Notes: generated by a model not told the origin, from the letters alone. A stretch of 64,000 bases of DNA from Pseudomonas botevensis (GCF_019145475.1 NZ_JAHTKI010000005.1:124001-188000); one strand, 5' to 3'. Positions 1 through 9,277 are shown, numbered from the stretch's first letter. Program-made: numbers and translations.

Positions 1-321
1 CGCACCGTGCTGACCGGCGCCGAAGAGCTGCGGGTCAAAGAGTCGGACCGGATCCAGGTCATGGCGGACGGTTTGCTGGCGCTGGGCGTCAAATGCGAGC
101 CGACCCCGGACGGCATCATCATCGACGGCGGCCAGATCGGCGGCGGCGAAGTGCATGGTCACGGCGATCACCGGATTGCCATGGCTTTCAGCGTGGCCTC
201 GTTGCGCGCTACGGCACCGATCCGCATCCATGATTGCGCCAACGTCGCGACGTCGTTCCCGAATTTCCTGGCGCTGTGCGCCCAGGTCGGCATTCGTGTA
301 GCGCAAGAGGCTCAGTCGTGA
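1..321 (+). CDS. aroA: 3-phosphoshikimate 1-carboxyvinyltransferase (EPSP synthase), C-terminal part
   Basis: The window opens inside this gene; only the last 106 codons are present. The visible part carries the EPSP synthase signature RVKESDRI and the later GDHRIAMAF segment, both of which line the shikimate-3-phosphate/PEP site. The enzyme makes 5-enolpyruvylshikimate-3-phosphate in aromatic amino acid synthesis. In Pseudomonas this domain is usually fused behind a prephenate dehydrogenase domain, which would lie upstream of the window and cannot be checked here. The stop codon TGA overlaps the GTG start of cmk, so the two are translationally coupled. Confidence 0.95.
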   Translation, partial: RTVLTGAEELRVKESDRIQVMADGLLALGVKCEPTPDGIIIDGGQIGGGEVHGHGDHRIAMAFSVASLRATAPIRIHDCANVATSFPNFLALCAQVGIRVAQEAQS

Positions 322-1007
322 ACATCATTGCACCGGTTATCACCATCGATGGGCCAAGCGGTTCGGGCAAGGGCACGGTAGCCGGGATTCTGGCCGAGCG
401 TCTGGGCTGGAAACTGCTGGACTCCGGCGCGCTGTATCGCCTGCTGGCGTTCGCCGCGCACAATCATGGTGTCGACCTTACCAATGAAGAACTGCTGAAG
501 AAACTCGCTGCTCATCTGGATGTGCAATTCATTCCGGCGACGAACGGTCAGTTGCAGCGGATCATCCTGGAAGGTGATGAAGTCAGCGATGTCATCCGTA
601 CTGAAAGCGTCGGCTCCGGCGCTTCCCAGGTGGCTGCGTTGCCAGCGGTGCGCGAGGCGCTGCTGCAGCGCCAGCGTGATTTTCTGGAAATGCCGGGGCT
701 GGTGGCGGATGGTCGCGACATGGGCACGGTGGTTTTTCCAAACGCACCATTGAAGATTTTCCTCACGGCCAGCGCCGAGGAGCGGGCACGCCGTCGATAT
801 TTGCAGTTGAAGGGCAAAGTCGAGGGTGTTAGTCTGTCGAGTCTGCTAGATGAGATCCGTGCGCGCGACGAGCGTGACACCCAGCGAACCGTAGCCCCGC
901 TCAAACCGGCGGCTGACGCCATTCAGCTGGATTCCACGGAGTTGTCCATCGATCAGGTGTTGCAACGCATCATGAGCGAGATCGCCATTCGCGATATCGC
1001 CGGATGA
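318..1007 (+). CDS. cmk: Cytidylate kinase
   Basis: A 229-residue CMP/dCMP kinase that phosphorylates CMP with ATP in pyrimidine nucleotide recycling. The P-loop [10 protein letters not shown] is at residues 11-20 and the CMP-binding [10 protein letters not shown] segment is near residue 130; the length is normal for the bacterial family. The GTG start at 318 overlaps the aroA stop as GTGA. A longer in-frame reading from 234 would lie inside aroA and adds nothing conserved. The order aroA-cmk-rpsA is conserved in Pseudomonas and many other gammaproteobacteria. Confidence 0.97.
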   Translation: MNIIAPVITIDGPSGSGKGTVAGILAERLGWKLLDSGALYRLLAFAAHNHGVDLTNEELLKKLAAHLDVQFIPATNGQLQRIILEGDEVSDVIRTESVGSGASQVAALPAVREALLQRQRDFLEMPGLVADGRDMGTVVFPNAPLKIFLTASAEERARRRYLQLKGKVEGVSLSSLLDEIRARDERDTQRTVAPLKPAADAIQLDSTELSIDQVLQRIMSEIAIRDIAG

Positions 1008-1010
1008 TCA

Positions 1011-1055
1011 GGAAGGCCGCAGGGGACCAGTCATAGTCCTGCGGTGGCTTCCTTT
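1011..1055 (+). terminator. Hairpin between cmk and rpsA, possible terminator or attenuator
   Basis: GGAAGG-CCGCAGG at 1011-1023 pairs with CCTGCGG-TGGCTTCC at 1038-1052, with a small bulge, and is followed by only a short TTTA. The stem is strong but the U tract is weak, so partial read-through from cmk into rpsA is plausible. Confidence 0.45.
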
Positions 1056-1127
1056 AATTGAAACTGACCCGCATCGTCTGGGATGTGGAGACGGGCGTAT
1101 TCTTCGCCCTAATCAACAGGAATTAAA

Positions 1128-2813
1128 ATGAGCGAAAGCTTTGCGGAACTCTTTGAAGAAAGCCTAAAGACCCTGAATCTTCAGGCAGGCTCCATCATCA
1201 CCGGTGTTATCGTTGATATCGATTACCAGGCTCGCTGGGTAACCGTTCACGCTGGTCTGAAGTCTGAAGCACTCATCCCGCTTGAGCAGTTCTACAACGA
1301 CGCTGGCGATCTGACTATCAACGTCGGTGACGAAGTTCACGTTGCTCTGGACTCGGTTGAAGACGGTTTCGGTGAAACCAAGCTGTCCCGTGAAAAAGCC
1401 AAGCGCGCTGAATGCTGGATCGTTCTGGAAGCAGCCTTCGCAGCTGAGGAAGTGGTCAAGGGCGTTATCAACGGTAAGGTTAAAGGCGGCTTCACTGTCG
1501 ACGTTAACGGCATCCGTGCGTTCCTGCCAGGTTCCCTGGTTGACGTCCGTCCAGTGCGCGACACCACGCACCTGGAAGGCAAAGAGCTGGAATTCAAGGT
1601 CATCAAGCTGGACCAGAAGCGCAACAACGTTGTCGTTTCCCGTCGCAGCGTCCTGGAAGCCGAGAACTCCGCCGAGCGTGAAGCTCTGCTGGAATCCCTG
1701 CAGGAAGGCCAGCAAGTCAAAGGTATCGTCAAAAACCTCACCGATTACGGCGCATTCGTCGATCTGGGTGGCGTGGACGGCCTGCTGCACATCACCGACA
1801 TGGCCTGGAAGCGCATCAAGCATCCTTCCGAGATCGTCAATGTTGGCGACGAGATCGACGTCAAGGTTCTGAAGTACGATCGCGAGCGCAATCGTGTTTC
1901 CCTGGGCCTGAAGCAACTGGGCGAAGATCCATGGGTTGCTATCAAAGCCCGTTACCCAGAAAGCACTCGCGTTACCGCTCGTGTAACCAACCTGACCGAC
2001 TACGGCTGCTTCGCTGAGCTGGAAGAAGGCGTTGAAGGTCTGGTGCACGTTTCGGAAATGGACTGGACCAACAAGAACATCCACCCTTCGAAAGTCGTAC
2101 AAGTCGGCGACGAAGTGGAAGTCATGGTTCTGGACATCGACGAAGAGCGTCGTCGCATCTCCCTGGGCATCAAGCAGTGCAAGTCGAACCCATGGGAAGA
2201 CTTCTCTGGCCAGTTCAACAAGGGCGACAAGATCTCCGGCACCATCAAGTCGATCACCGATTTCGGTATCTTCATTGGTCTGGACGGCGGCATCGACGGT
2301 CTGGTTCACCTGTCCGACATCTCCTGGAACGAAACCGGCGAAGAAGCCGTGCGTCGTTACAAGAAGGGCGACGATCTGGACACCGTTATCCTGTCGGTTG
2401 ACCCGGAGCGCGAGCGCATCTCTCTGGGCATCAAGCAACTGGAAAGCGATCCGTTCTCCGAGTACGTCTCGGTTAACGACAAGGGCGCAATCGTTACTGG
2501 CACCGTGAAAGAAGTTGACGCCAAAGGCGCCATCATCGTTCTGGCTGACGATATCGAAGCAACCCTGAAAGCCTCCGAAATCAGCCGTGACCGCGTTGAA
2601 GACGCGCGCAACGTTCTGAAAGAAGGTCAGGAAGTTGAAGCCAAAATCATCAGCGTTGATCGCAAGAGCCGCGTAATCCAGCTCTCGATCAAGTCGAAAG
2701 ACGAAGCTGACGAGAAAGACGCCATCCAGAGCCTGAAAGCAGCTCCGGAAGGCGAAGCAGCTGACACCACTATGGCGGCACTGCTGCGTCAAGCAATGGC
2801 CAAACAGAACTGA
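1128..2813 (+). CDS. rpsA: 30S ribosomal protein S1
   Basis: A 561-residue protein with six consecutive S1 (OB-fold) RNA-binding repeats, about residues 20-90, 105-172, 192-260, 277-347, 364-434 and 451-520. The central ones show the typical [16 protein letters not shown] and [15 protein letters not shown] patterns. S1 binds mRNA leaders on the 30S subunit and helps to unfold them for initiation. The length matches E. coli S1 (557 aa). The ATG start is preceded by CAGGAATTAAA. A strong terminator follows, so the gene ends its transcription unit. Confidence 0.98.
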   Translation: MSESFAELFEESLKTLNLQAGSIITGVIVDIDYQARWVTVHAGLKSEALIPLEQFYNDAGDLTINVGDEVHVALDSVEDGFGETKLSREKAKRAECWIVLEAAFAAEEVVKGVINGKVKGGFTVDVNGIRAFLPGSLVDVRPVRDTTHLEGKELEFKVIKLDQKRNNVVVSRRSVLEAENSAEREALLESLQEGQQVKGIVKNLTDYGAFVDLGGVDGLLHITDMAWKRIKHPSEIVNVGDEIDVKVLKYDRERNRVSLGLKQLGEDPWVAIKARYPESTRVTARVTNLTDYGCFAELEEGVEGLVHVSEMDWTNKNIHPSKVVQVGDEVEVMVLDIDEERRRISLGIKQCKSNPWEDFSGQFNKGDKISGTIKSITDFGIFIGLDGGIDGLVHLSDISWNETGEEAVRRYKKGDDLDTVILSVDPERERISLGIKQLESDPFSEYVSVNDKGAIVTGTVKEVDAKGAIIVLADDIEATLKASEISRDRVEDARNVLKEGQEVEAKIISVDRKSRVIQLSIKSKDEADEKDAIQSLKAAPEGEAADTTMAALLRQAMAKQN

Positions 2814-2829
2814 GTTCTGTCTGATCATG

Positions 2830-2859
2830 AAAAAGGGCGACTTCGGTCGCCCTTTTTTG
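2830..2859 (+). terminator. Rho-independent terminator of rpsA
   Basis: Stem GGGCGAC / GTCGCCC closes a UUCG tetraloop, is preceded by an A run and is followed by TTTTTT. This is a textbook intrinsic terminator 17 bases after the rpsA stop. Confidence 0.95.
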
Positions 2860-3023
2860 TGCCTGCGATTTGGTGGTTGCGCTCATTTGCTGCGCAGAAT
2901 TCCCGTGAAACCAAATACCTGGCGCGGTTGTCTGTTTCTTTGAGCGGATCAATGGTCTATTTGCGACTAGGCTTAGTCTGAAGATCGCAGTGGTCGGGCT
3001 GCTTGCCTGGCATAAGGAATTGA

Positions 3024-3302
3024 ATGAACAAGCTCATTGTCTTGATGGCTGTGCTGATATTGGCGGGCTGTACCACAAGCGCCAGAACGCATGCGGTGCG
3101 CGGGGTCAGTGGTATTGAGATCGATTGCTCGGGTTTGGGTTCGGGGTGGGACAGGTGCCAAAAGCGCGCGGCGAAGGAGTGTAAGGGGGCAGGCTACAAG
3201 GTGATTACTCGATCCGATGATGCCAAGGAGGAGGATGAGTTTCCGTTCGGCTTCAATCCTGCAGGCTTCGTGACTCGTACCATGCTGGTGATGTGTCGTT
3301 GA
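3024..3302 (+). CDS. Small putative lipoprotein
   Basis: A 92-residue protein of unknown function. It has a short hydrophobic signal sequence ending in the lipobox LAGC with Cys16 as the probable lipidation site. The mature part holds two further closely spaced cysteines (CSG and DRCQK), then KECKG, and a C-terminal MCR, so disulfides in the periplasm are likely. AAGGAA stands at suitable spacing before the ATG. It sits alone between the rpsA terminator and ihfB. I recognise no domain. Confidence 0.75.
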   Translation: MNKLIVLMAVLILAGCTTSARTHAVRGVSGIEIDCSGLGSGWDRCQKRAAKECKGAGYKVITRSDDAKEEDEFPFGFNPAGFVTRTMLVMCR

Positions 3303-3408
3303 GCGTGATCAGGCTTGGCGATTAACTGTCCTGAAAATGGGTGTTTCGATGCGGCGAAAGATATGTCAACCCCTGGGCTGTTCAAAATCCTCCGGGCATG
3401 CTAAAACC

Positions 3409-3436
3409 TTTCAAGCGCTGATCTAGCTGCTTGAAA
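3409..3436 (+). promoter_or_regulatory. Inverted repeat immediately upstream of the ihfB ribosome binding site
   Basis: TTTCAAGC (3409-3416) is the exact inverse of GCTTGAAA (3429-3436), and the spacer GCTGATCTAGCT can extend the stem. It ends a few bases before the AAGGGA Shine-Dalgarno of ihfB and has no U tract, so a leader structure or protein site is more likely than a terminator. The function is not known. Confidence 0.35.
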
Positions 3437-3450
3437 AAGAAGGGAAAAAT

Positions 3451-3747
3451 ATGACGAAGTCGGAGTTGATCGAACGAATTGTCACCCATCAAGGGCTACT
3501 CTCATCCAAGGATGTGGAGTTGGCCATCAAGACCATGCTTGAGCAAATGTCCCAATGTCTGGCTACTGGAGATCGCATCGAGATCCGTGGTTTTGGCAGC
3601 TTCTCCCTGCACTATCGTGCACCGCGCGTAGGGCGCAATCCAAAGACCGGTCAGTCTGTAAGCCTTGATGGCAAGTTCGTTCCGCACTTCAAGCCGGGTA
3701 AGGAGTTGCGAGATCGGGTGAACGAGGAAGAGGAGGAGGGGGTTTGA
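3451..3747 (+). CDS. ihfB: Integration host factor subunit beta
   Basis: A 98-residue HU/IHF family protein. The DNA-binding arm signature GRNPKTG is at residues 61-67, with the intercalating proline at position 64, as in E. coli IHF-beta. It pairs with IHF-alpha to bend DNA sharply at specific sites. The tail is acidic (NEEEEE), longer than in E. coli but common in Pseudomonas. The Shine-Dalgarno AAGGGA precedes the ATG. In Pseudomonas this gene (himD) marks the left edge of the O-antigen locus, which fits what follows. Confidence 0.97.
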   Translation: MTKSELIERIVTHQGLLSSKDVELAIKTMLEQMSQCLATGDRIEIRGFGSFSLHYRAPRVGRNPKTGQSVSLDGKFVPHFKPGKELRDRVNEEEEEGV

Positions 3748-3774
3748 CAGTCGTGATCCTTCAAGGAGTTACTC

Positions 3775-4014
3775 ATGCGTAACTTCAGGCGCATACTTCT
3801 TGGTGTTTTCATTCTTTTGCTGGTGTTGGTGGTCCTGGCATTTGTTCTTGAAAACCAGCAATCAATTTCGTTGATGTTTCTTGGCTGGACGGGTCCGCAA
3901 CTTCCAGTCTCGTTGGTCATGGTGTTGGCGTTGCTTGTAGGGATGTTGCTCGGTCCGATTCTGGGGTGGTTTCTTGGACGCTTGTCCAAAACTGCTCGCA
4001 AGCGCCTTGTCTGA
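3775..4014 (+). CDS. LapA-domain (DUF1049) small inner-membrane protein
   Basis: A 79-residue protein with two membrane helices, about residues 6-25 and 43-67, separated by the family's ENQQSISLMFLGW loop. This matches the lipopolysaccharide assembly protein A domain family; E. coli LapA works with LapB (YciM) in control of LPS synthesis. No lapB is seen next to it here. AAGGAG lies before the ATG and the gene is 27 bases behind ihfB, so the two are probably co-transcribed. In P. aeruginosa wzz normally follows in this region, but here rfbB does. Confidence 0.85.
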   Translation: MRNFRRILLGVFILLLVLVVLAFVLENQQSISLMFLGWTGPQLPVSLVMVLALLVGMLLGPILGWFLGRLSKTARKRLV

Positions 4015-4192
4015 AAGCGACAGGCGCGGGATATCTGTCGAATTGCGTCGCTACCCGTCTATATCCATTAGTAAAACGTTCATTAAGCTGTAAAATGCAT
4101 CCCTTGTTCGATAGTGGCGTAATCCCACGTCGATGCAGTCTGACTTTGACAGAAGCCTCGTGTCCGATGGCTTTTGCATTCATGGATTAGAT

Positions 4193-4238
4193 AGCGCTCG
4201 TTGGGGGCGCTGTCCGCAGCTCAAGGGTATGGTTTCGC
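4193..4238 (+). promoter_or_regulatory. JUMPstart-like leader in front of the O-antigen operon
   Basis: The segment AGCGCT..TTGGG.GC...CTCAAGGG resembles, in order and spacing, the JUMPstart element that precedes polysaccharide operons in enteric bacteria. The ops core GGCGGTAGC is not conserved, since GGTATGGTTTCG stands in its place. The AAGGGT may simply be the ribosome binding site for the GTG start of rfbB. The resemblance was judged by eye and needs alignment against other Pseudomonas loci. Confidence 0.3.
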
Positions 4239-5309
4239 GTGAAAATTCTAGTTACCGGCGGCGCCGGGTTTATCGGCTCGGCAGTCATCCGTCATATCAT
4301 CTCCAACACTTCCGACTCTGTCGTTAACGTCGATAAGCTGACTTACGCCGGTAACCTGGAGTCGTTGGCGGAAGTCAGTCAGAACTCCCGTTATTCGTTT
4401 GAGCGCGTGGATATTTGTGATCGTGACCAGATTGATCGCGTTCTGCGTGAACATCAGCCTGATGCGATCATGCACCTGGCTGCCGAATCCCATGTTGACC
4501 GCTCGATTTCCGGCCCGTCCGAGTTCATCCAGACCAACATCATCGGCACCTACACTTTGCTGGAAGCTGCGCGTCAATATTGGGTTGCGCTGGATGACAC
4601 GCGCAAAGCCAACTTCCGCTTCCACCACATTTCGACCGATGAAGTGTATGGCGATCTTGAAGGTCCTGAAGATCTCTTCACTGAAACCACGCCGTATCAG
4701 CCGAGCTCCCCGTACTCTGCCAGCAAGGCAAGTTCCGACCACCTGGTTCGTGCGTGGGCGCGTACTTATGGCCTGCCGACTCTGGTCACCAACTGCTCCA
4801 ACAACTATGGCCCATGCCACTTCCCCGAGAAGTTGATCCCGCTGATCATTCTCAACGCGCTGGAAGGCAAGCCGCTGCCGGTTTATGGCAAAGGCAATCA
4901 GGTCCGTGACTGGCTGTATGTCGAAGATCACGCTCGTGCGTTGTACAAAGTCGTTACCGAGGGTGTAATCGGTGAGACTTACAACATCGGCGGCCACAAC
5001 GAAAAACAAAACATCGAAGTCGTAAACACCCTGTGTGCGCTGCTTGATGAATTGCGTCCGGACTCCGCTCATCGCCCGCACGCCAGTCTGATCACTTATG
5101 TGCAGGACCGTCCGGGCCACGACCAGCGTTATGCGATCGATGCAAGCAAGATCCAGCGCGAGCTGGGCTGGACGCCGGAAGAGACTTTCGAAACCGGTAT
5201 CCGCAAAACTGTCGAGTGGTATCTGAACAATACCGAATGGGTCGCTCACGTGAAGAGCGGTGCCTATCAGCAGTGGATCGATCAGAACTATGCGGATCGC
5301 TCGAACTGA
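4239..5309 (+). CDS. rfbB: dTDP-glucose 4,6-dehydratase
   Basis: A 356-residue extended short-chain dehydrogenase that converts dTDP-D-glucose to dTDP-4-keto-6-deoxyglucose, the second step towards dTDP-L-rhamnose and related sugars. The NAD-binding GGAGFIG is at residues 7-13. The catalytic TDE triad is at about 133-135 and YSASK at about 159-163, all typical of RmlB. It uses a GTG start, with CTCAAGGG upstream. It is the first gene of the rfbB-rfbD-rfbA block, with rfbD starting two bases after its stop. Confidence 0.97.
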   Translation: MKILVTGGAGFIGSAVIRHIISNTSDSVVNVDKLTYAGNLESLAEVSQNSRYSFERVDICDRDQIDRVLREHQPDAIMHLAAESHVDRSISGPSEFIQTNIIGTYTLLEAARQYWVALDDTRKANFRFHHISTDEVYGDLEGPEDLFTETTPYQPSSPYSASKASSDHLVRAWARTYGLPTLVTNCSNNYGPCHFPEKLIPLIILNALEGKPLPVYGKGNQVRDWLYVEDHARALYKVVTEGVIGETYNIGGHNEKQNIEVVNTLCALLDELRPDSAHRPHASLITYVQDRPGHDQRYAIDASKIQRELGWTPEETFETGIRKTVEWYLNNTEWVAHVKSGAYQQWIDQNYADRSN

Positions 5310-5311
5310 GC

Positions 5312-6205
5312 ATGAAGATCCTCCTTCTGGGAAAAAGCGGCCAGGTAGGCTGGGAGCTGCAACGCTCCCTCGGACCGCTTGGTGAATTGATCGCACTGGA
5401 TCGTCATGGCGCTGATGGGTTGTCCGGTGATTTGACCGATCTTGCGGCCTTGCGCGATACGATCCGCAAGGTCAGGCCGGACGTGATCGTCAATGCGGCA
5501 GCCTACAACGCGGTCGACAAGGCGGAGTCTGAGGGGGAATTGGCTCACTTGGTCAATGCCGGGGCAGTCCAGTTGATGGCCGAGCAGGCTAATGAGCTGG
5601 GAGCCTGGCTGGTTCACTACTCGACCGATTATGTCTTCGACGGTCAGGGGCAGGCTCCATGGCTGGAAGGTGATGCGACGCGACCGTTGAATCGCTATGG
5701 CGAAAGCAAACTGGCGGGCGAGCAGGCTGTGCAAGCCGCCGGCTGCAAGTATCTGCTCTTTCGCACCAGTTGGGTCTATGGCGCGCGCGGCAGTAACTTC
5801 GCCAAGACCATGCTGCGCCTGGCAAAAGAGCGACAGACGCTCAGCGTCATCGACGATCAGATCGGGGCCCCGACTGGCGCGGATCTGATTGCGGATGTCA
5901 CCGCATTGGCATTGCAACAGGCGTTGCGTGAACCACAGCTATCGGGCGTCTACCATCTGGCTGCTGGCGGTGAGGTGTCATGGTACGGCTATGCTTGCCA
6001 TGTGCTGGATTTTGCCAGGGCCAATGGGGAGTCGCTTGTTGTCGATTCCGTTGAGCCGATCAAGGCGACGGCATACCCGACTCCGGCGCGCCGCCCGTTG
6101 AATTCACGACTGAATACGCAGAAGTTGCGTGACAATTTTTCTCTGCACTTGCCGGATTGGCGAAGTGGTGTAACTCGAATGCTTAGGGAAGTTCTGAACA
6201 AATGA
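5312..6205 (+). CDS. rfbD: dTDP-4-dehydrorhamnose reductase
   Basis: A 297-residue RmlD family reductase that makes dTDP-L-rhamnose from dTDP-4-keto-L-rhamnose with NAD(P)H. The nucleotide-binding [10 protein letters not shown] is at the N-terminus (residues 7-16), followed by STDYVFDG and the catalytic YGESK. The ATG at 5312 is chosen because it begins exactly at the conserved N-terminus; a longer in-frame reading from 5216 lies within rfbB. The stop overlaps the rfbA start as ATGA. Its normal substrate requires the epimerase RfbC, which is not encoded in this block. Confidence 0.97.
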   Translation: MKILLLGKSGQVGWELQRSLGPLGELIALDRHGADGLSGDLTDLAALRDTIRKVRPDVIVNAAAYNAVDKAESEGELAHLVNAGAVQLMAEQANELGAWLVHYSTDYVFDGQGQAPWLEGDATRPLNRYGESKLAGEQAVQAAGCKYLLFRTSWVYGARGSNFAKTMLRLAKERQTLSVIDDQIGAPTGADLIADVTALALQQALREPQLSGVYHLAAGGEVSWYGYACHVLDFARANGESLVVDSVEPIKATAYPTPARRPLNSRLNTQKLRDNFSLHLPDWRSGVTRMLREVLNK

Positions 6206-7092
6206 CCACGACAAATCGTAAAGGCATCATCCTCGCAGGTGGCTCGGGCACCCGTTTGCATCCGCTGACACTCGGTGTATCCAAGCAGATGCTGCCGATT
6301 TACGACAAGCCGATGATCTTTTATCCGCTGTCGGTACTTATGCTTGCAGGCATGCGCGAAATCCTGATCATCTCCACGCCGGAAGATCTTCCGTGCTTTC
6401 GCAAGTTGCTCGGTGACGGCAGTGTCTATGGCATCAAGCTCACCTATGCCGAACAACCTAGCCCTGACGGCCTGGCCCAAGCGTTCATCATCGGCGAAGA
6501 GTTCATCGGAAAGGATCCTTGCTGTCTGATCCTGGGTGACAACATTTTCTACGGTCAGCATTTCTCGGACAACTTGCGCTCCGCCAGTTCGCAGCAGCAG
6601 GGCGCGACTGTGTTCGGCTACCACGTTTCCGATCCGGAGCGCTTCGGTGTTGTCGAGTTCGACGCCACTGGCCGTGCCCTGAGCATCGAAGAGAAGCCAG
6701 TGAAGCCGAAATCCAACTACGCCGTGACAGGCTTGTACTTCTATGACAATCAGGTTGTCGAGATCGCCAAGAACATCAAGCCTTCCGAGCGTGGTGAGCT
6801 GGAAATCACTGACGTGAACAGCGCCTACCTCAAGCAGAAGTCGCTGAGCGTCGAGATGCTTGGTCGTGGTTTCGCCTGGCTGGATACCGGTACTCATGAT
6901 TCTCTACTGGAAGCTAGCCACTTCGTGCACACGATTGAGCAGCGTCAGGGTCTGAAAGTGGCCTGCCTGGAAGAAATTGCCTATAACAACGGCTGGATCA
7001 CGGCCGAGCAACTCGCCGCTCAGGCACAGGCCCTGAAGAAAACTGGTTACGGCCAGTATCTGCAGAAGTTGCTGGACTCGACTTCTCGCTGA
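6202..7092 (+). CDS. rfbA: Glucose-1-phosphate thymidylyltransferase
   Basis: A 296-residue nucleotidyltransferase that joins glucose-1-phosphate and dTTP to dTDP-glucose, the entry step of dTDP-sugar synthesis and the usual feedback point for dTDP-rhamnose. The signature [11 protein letters not shown] followed by [12 protein letters not shown] is at residues 11-32. The start ATG overlaps the rfbD stop by four bases. The length is standard for RmlA. The order B-D-A without C differs from the common rmlBDAC operon of P. aeruginosa. Confidence 0.97.
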   Translation: MTTTNRKGIILAGGSGTRLHPLTLGVSKQMLPIYDKPMIFYPLSVLMLAGMREILIISTPEDLPCFRKLLGDGSVYGIKLTYAEQPSPDGLAQAFIIGEEFIGKDPCCLILGDNIFYGQHFSDNLRSASSQQQGATVFGYHVSDPERFGVVEFDATGRALSIEEKPVKPKSNYAVTGLYFYDNQVVEIAKNIKPSERGELEITDVNSAYLKQKSLSVEMLGRGFAWLDTGTHDSLLEASHFVHTIEQRQGLKVACLEEIAYNNGWITAEQLAAQAQALKKTGYGQYLQKLLDSTSR

Positions 7093-7141
7093 TTCGAAAG
7101 CTTCGAATCGGTCGCGTTCATCCGCTGCTAGCAGGAATGGC

Positions 7142-8062
7142 ATGCCAGTAAAACGTCCCAAGATTGCGGTTTTGCTGGCTGCCTATAATGGTATGCAGTG
7201 GATCGAGGAGCAGGTGGCCTCGATCCTTGGCCAGTTGTCAGTCGACGTCACTATCCATATCAGCATTGATCCGTCCAGCGACGGTACCGAAGCGTGGTGC
7301 GAGGCGCTCGTTGCCGTCAATGACCGTGTGCGTCTGTTGCCGCCGGCTGGTCGTTTCGGTGGGGCGGCGCGCAACTTTTTCCGTTTGATTCGTGATGTTG
7401 ACCTGCGGGGTTACGATGCGGTGGCCTTCGCTGATCAAGATGACATCTGGAATCCTGACAAGCTGTTGCGCGCCACTCAAACGATTGCTTTGAAGGGTGT
7501 TGACGCCTATTCGAGCAATGTCACGGCATTTTGGCCGGATGGAAAAGCCATCCTGTTGGACAAGAGCCAGCCACAGGTCGATTGGGACTTTTTGTTCGAG
7601 GCGGCGGGTCCCGGTTGTACGTATGTGCTGAGCAGCGCGCTTGCCCAGGCGATGCGTCACGAGGTTATCCATGATTGGGAGCGGCTGCAGGATGTCAGTC
7701 TGCATGACTGGTATTGCTACGCGTTTGCCCGCAGCCATGGTTTCGACTGGTTCATCGATTCGTATTCCAGCATGCTTTATCGGCAGCACGAAAGTAATCA
7801 GGTGGGGGCCAATACCGGGCTTTCGTCGCTGTTTCAGCGCTATGTCACCATTCACGAGGGGTGGTGGTTCAGGCAGGTTCAGACGATCGCACTGCTTGTT
7901 GGGGTGGGTGATGCGCCATTTGTCAGGCGTTGGTTGAAGCTGCGACGGCGTGATCTGTTGCGGCTTTCGATCCGGGGCGGACAGTGTCGTCGTCGGCCAC
8001 GAGACAAGTTCCTGTTCTTTTTTGTTTGCTGTGTAACCGCCGTTGTTGGAAGAAAGCCCTGA
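7142..8062 (+). CDS. Glycosyltransferase family 2 (rhamnosyltransferase-like)
   Basis: A 306-residue GT-A fold transferase. The N-terminal nucleotide-sugar fold (AVLLAAYNGMQWIEEQ) is followed by SIDPSSDGT and the metal-binding FADQDDIW. Near residue 220 there is a YRQHESN..GANTGL motif that is shared with the next gene. This pattern is common among GT2 enzymes annotated as rhamnosyltransferases, and the gene directly follows rfbBDA, so use of dTDP-L-rhamnose is a reasonable inference rather than proven. GCAGGAATGGC stands before the ATG. The C-terminal tail is rich in arginine and hydrophobic residues, which would suit membrane attachment. Confidence 0.85.
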   Translation: MPVKRPKIAVLLAAYNGMQWIEEQVASILGQLSVDVTIHISIDPSSDGTEAWCEALVAVNDRVRLLPPAGRFGGAARNFFRLIRDVDLRGYDAVAFADQDDIWNPDKLLRATQTIALKGVDAYSSNVTAFWPDGKAILLDKSQPQVDWDFLFEAAGPGCTYVLSSALAQAMRHEVIHDWERLQDVSLHDWYCYAFARSHGFDWFIDSYSSMLYRQHESNQVGANTGLSSLFQRYVTIHEGWWFRQVQTIALLVGVGDAPFVRRWLKLRRRDLLRLSIRGGQCRRRPRDKFLFFFVCCVTAVVGRKP

Positions 8063-8132
8063 GCGACTGGTGGGCAGGCATTGTGAGTTTGAGGGGGCTG
8101 TCGATGCCTAACAACCTGCGATAAAAGTTCTT

Positions 8133-8138
8133 TATAAT
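8133..8138 (+). promoter_or_regulatory. Candidate -10 hexamer upstream of the second GT2 gene
   Basis: A perfect TATAAT stands 23 bases upstream of a small reading frame at 8161 and about 100 bases upstream of the GT2 gene. No good -35 box is visible at the proper distance, so the promoter is tentative. Confidence 0.35.
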
Positions 8139-8160
8139 CACCGGCTTCGTGAGGGATCGA

Positions 8161-8232
8161 ATGGAGCAGGTACGGCTGAAGCGCTGGATTCTTCAAGCTT
8201 CCCGGCCGTCGTTTAATTGCAGTGGAGCATAA
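8161..8232 (+). CDS. Possible 23-residue leader peptide before the GT2 gene
   Basis: ATG at 8161 has a well-placed GAGGG (8151-8155, five bases away) and runs 23 codons to TAA, ending one base before the GTG of the next gene. The sequence is basic at its start and ends SFNCSGA. It could be a coupling leader for the downstream glycosyltransferase, a decayed gene or chance. Nothing is recognisable in it. Confidence 0.25.
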   Translation: MEQVRLKRWILQASRPSFNCSGA

Positions 8233-8233
8233 A

Positions 8234-9223
8234 GTGTCAAGCCCCTTACCAGCGGATTCCGCGCACTCCAATCTGGACCCTGACCCTGCTGAAAGGCCGG
8301 AAACGGGGGAGTCCGTTGCGATACTGATGTGCTCTTACAACGGGGAGCGATTCCTTTCCGAGCAGTTGGCGTCCATTGAGCAGCAAAATCATACGCAGTG
8401 GCGCCTGTTCGTTTCCGATGACGGGTCGACCGACTCGACACTGAGTATTCTCAGAACCTTTCAGACGCGTCTGGGAGACAGGAAAGTAACGCTTGTTTCC
8501 GGTCCCCAAGCGGGTTTCGCCAGTAATTTCATGTCAGTGACCTGCCTGGAAAGTATAGACGCAGATTTTTATGCCTGGTCAGATCAGGATGATGTCTGGT
8601 CTGCCGACAAACTCAGTGCTGCATTGGCCTGGCTGCGTCAGATTCCCAAAGATGTCCCGGCTTTGTACGCGTCACGTACCACTCTGGTCGACGAAGCGGG
8701 AGTGACAGTGGGGCTTACACCTCGCTTCTGCCGTTCTTTCAGCTTTTGCAATGCGTTGGTTCAGAACGTCGCGGCTGGGAACACGATGGTCTTTAACCGT
8801 GCGGCGCGTGAACTGTTGAGGGCGAATCCGCGTCTGAGCATCGTTGCCCATGACTGGTGGGCTTATTTGCTGGTAACAGGAGCGGGTGGTGCGTTCTTTT
8901 TCGATGAGACGCCGCATCTCTTCTATCGCCAACATGAAGCCAATTCGATTGGTGCCAATACCGGACTCAAGTCGGCCTTGATAAGAATTCGAAAGCTTTT
9001 TCAAGGTCGCCTGAGTCGCTGGATCGATCAGAACGTCAGCAATCTGGACTCCGTGGATTATCTTCTGGCCGAGCCAAGTCTTGAGGTACTGCGACGGTTC
9101 AAGGCGGCCCGCAACCGAAGTCTGCCGGGGCGATTGCTCGGTATGTGGCGCGCCGGTGTCTACCGGCAGACGCTTATGGGCAATCTGGGATTGGTTGTTG
9201 CTGTGATTTTCAAAGGGGTTTGA
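8234..9223 (+). CDS. Glycosyltransferase family 2 (paralogue of the preceding transferase)
   Basis: A GT-A transferase of about 329 residues. It shows ILMCSYNGERFLSEQ at the start of the catalytic fold, SDDGSTDST, the metal site SDQDDVW and the late motif YRQHEANSIGANTGL that it shares with the upstream GT2. The GTG at 8234 is preferred over the in-frame GTG at 8222 because TGGAG lies six bases before it. The two transferases probably add neighbouring residues of the same repeat or adaptor, perhaps rhamnose given rfbBDA. The sugar and linkage cannot be read from sequence. Confidence 0.85.
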   Translation: MSSPLPADSAHSNLDPDPAERPETGESVAILMCSYNGERFLSEQLASIEQQNHTQWRLFVSDDGSTDSTLSILRTFQTRLGDRKVTLVSGPQAGFASNFMSVTCLESIDADFYAWSDQDDVWSADKLSAALAWLRQIPKDVPALYASRTTLVDEAGVTVGLTPRFCRSFSFCNALVQNVAAGNTMVFNRAARELLRANPRLSIVAHDWWAYLLVTGAGGAFFFDETPHLFYRQHEANSIGANTGLKSALIRIRKLFQGRLSRWIDQNVSNLDSVDYLLAEPSLEVLRRFKAARNRSLPGRLLGMWRAGVYRQTLMGNLGLVVAVIFKGV

Positions 9224-9250
9224 ACAAGCATGTATCAAGGGAGTTTATTT

Positions 9251-9277
9251 ATGAAATTTTTCGAGGTCGCTGGCTGA
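9251..9277 (+). other. Eight-codon reading frame coupled to wzm
   Basis: AAGGGAG (9237-9243) is spaced seven bases from ATG at 9251. The frame MKFFEVAG stops with TGA whose last base is the first base of the wzm ATG (TGATG). This is the best Shine-Dalgarno in the region, whereas wzm itself has only GAGG ten bases away. A translational coupling leader is likely; a sequence error or a frameshifted original wzm start is the alternative. Confidence 0.35.

Noticed and set aside
1164..2828. Long open reading frame on the minus strand across rpsA
   Set aside because: It is antisense to rpsA, whose S1 repeats fully explain the sequence; the minus-strand product has no recognisable features and mirrors the codon bias of rpsA.
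4248..5396. Long minus-strand reading frame across rfbB
   Set aside because: It is the reverse complement of a clear dTDP-glucose dehydratase and lacks a ribosome binding site.
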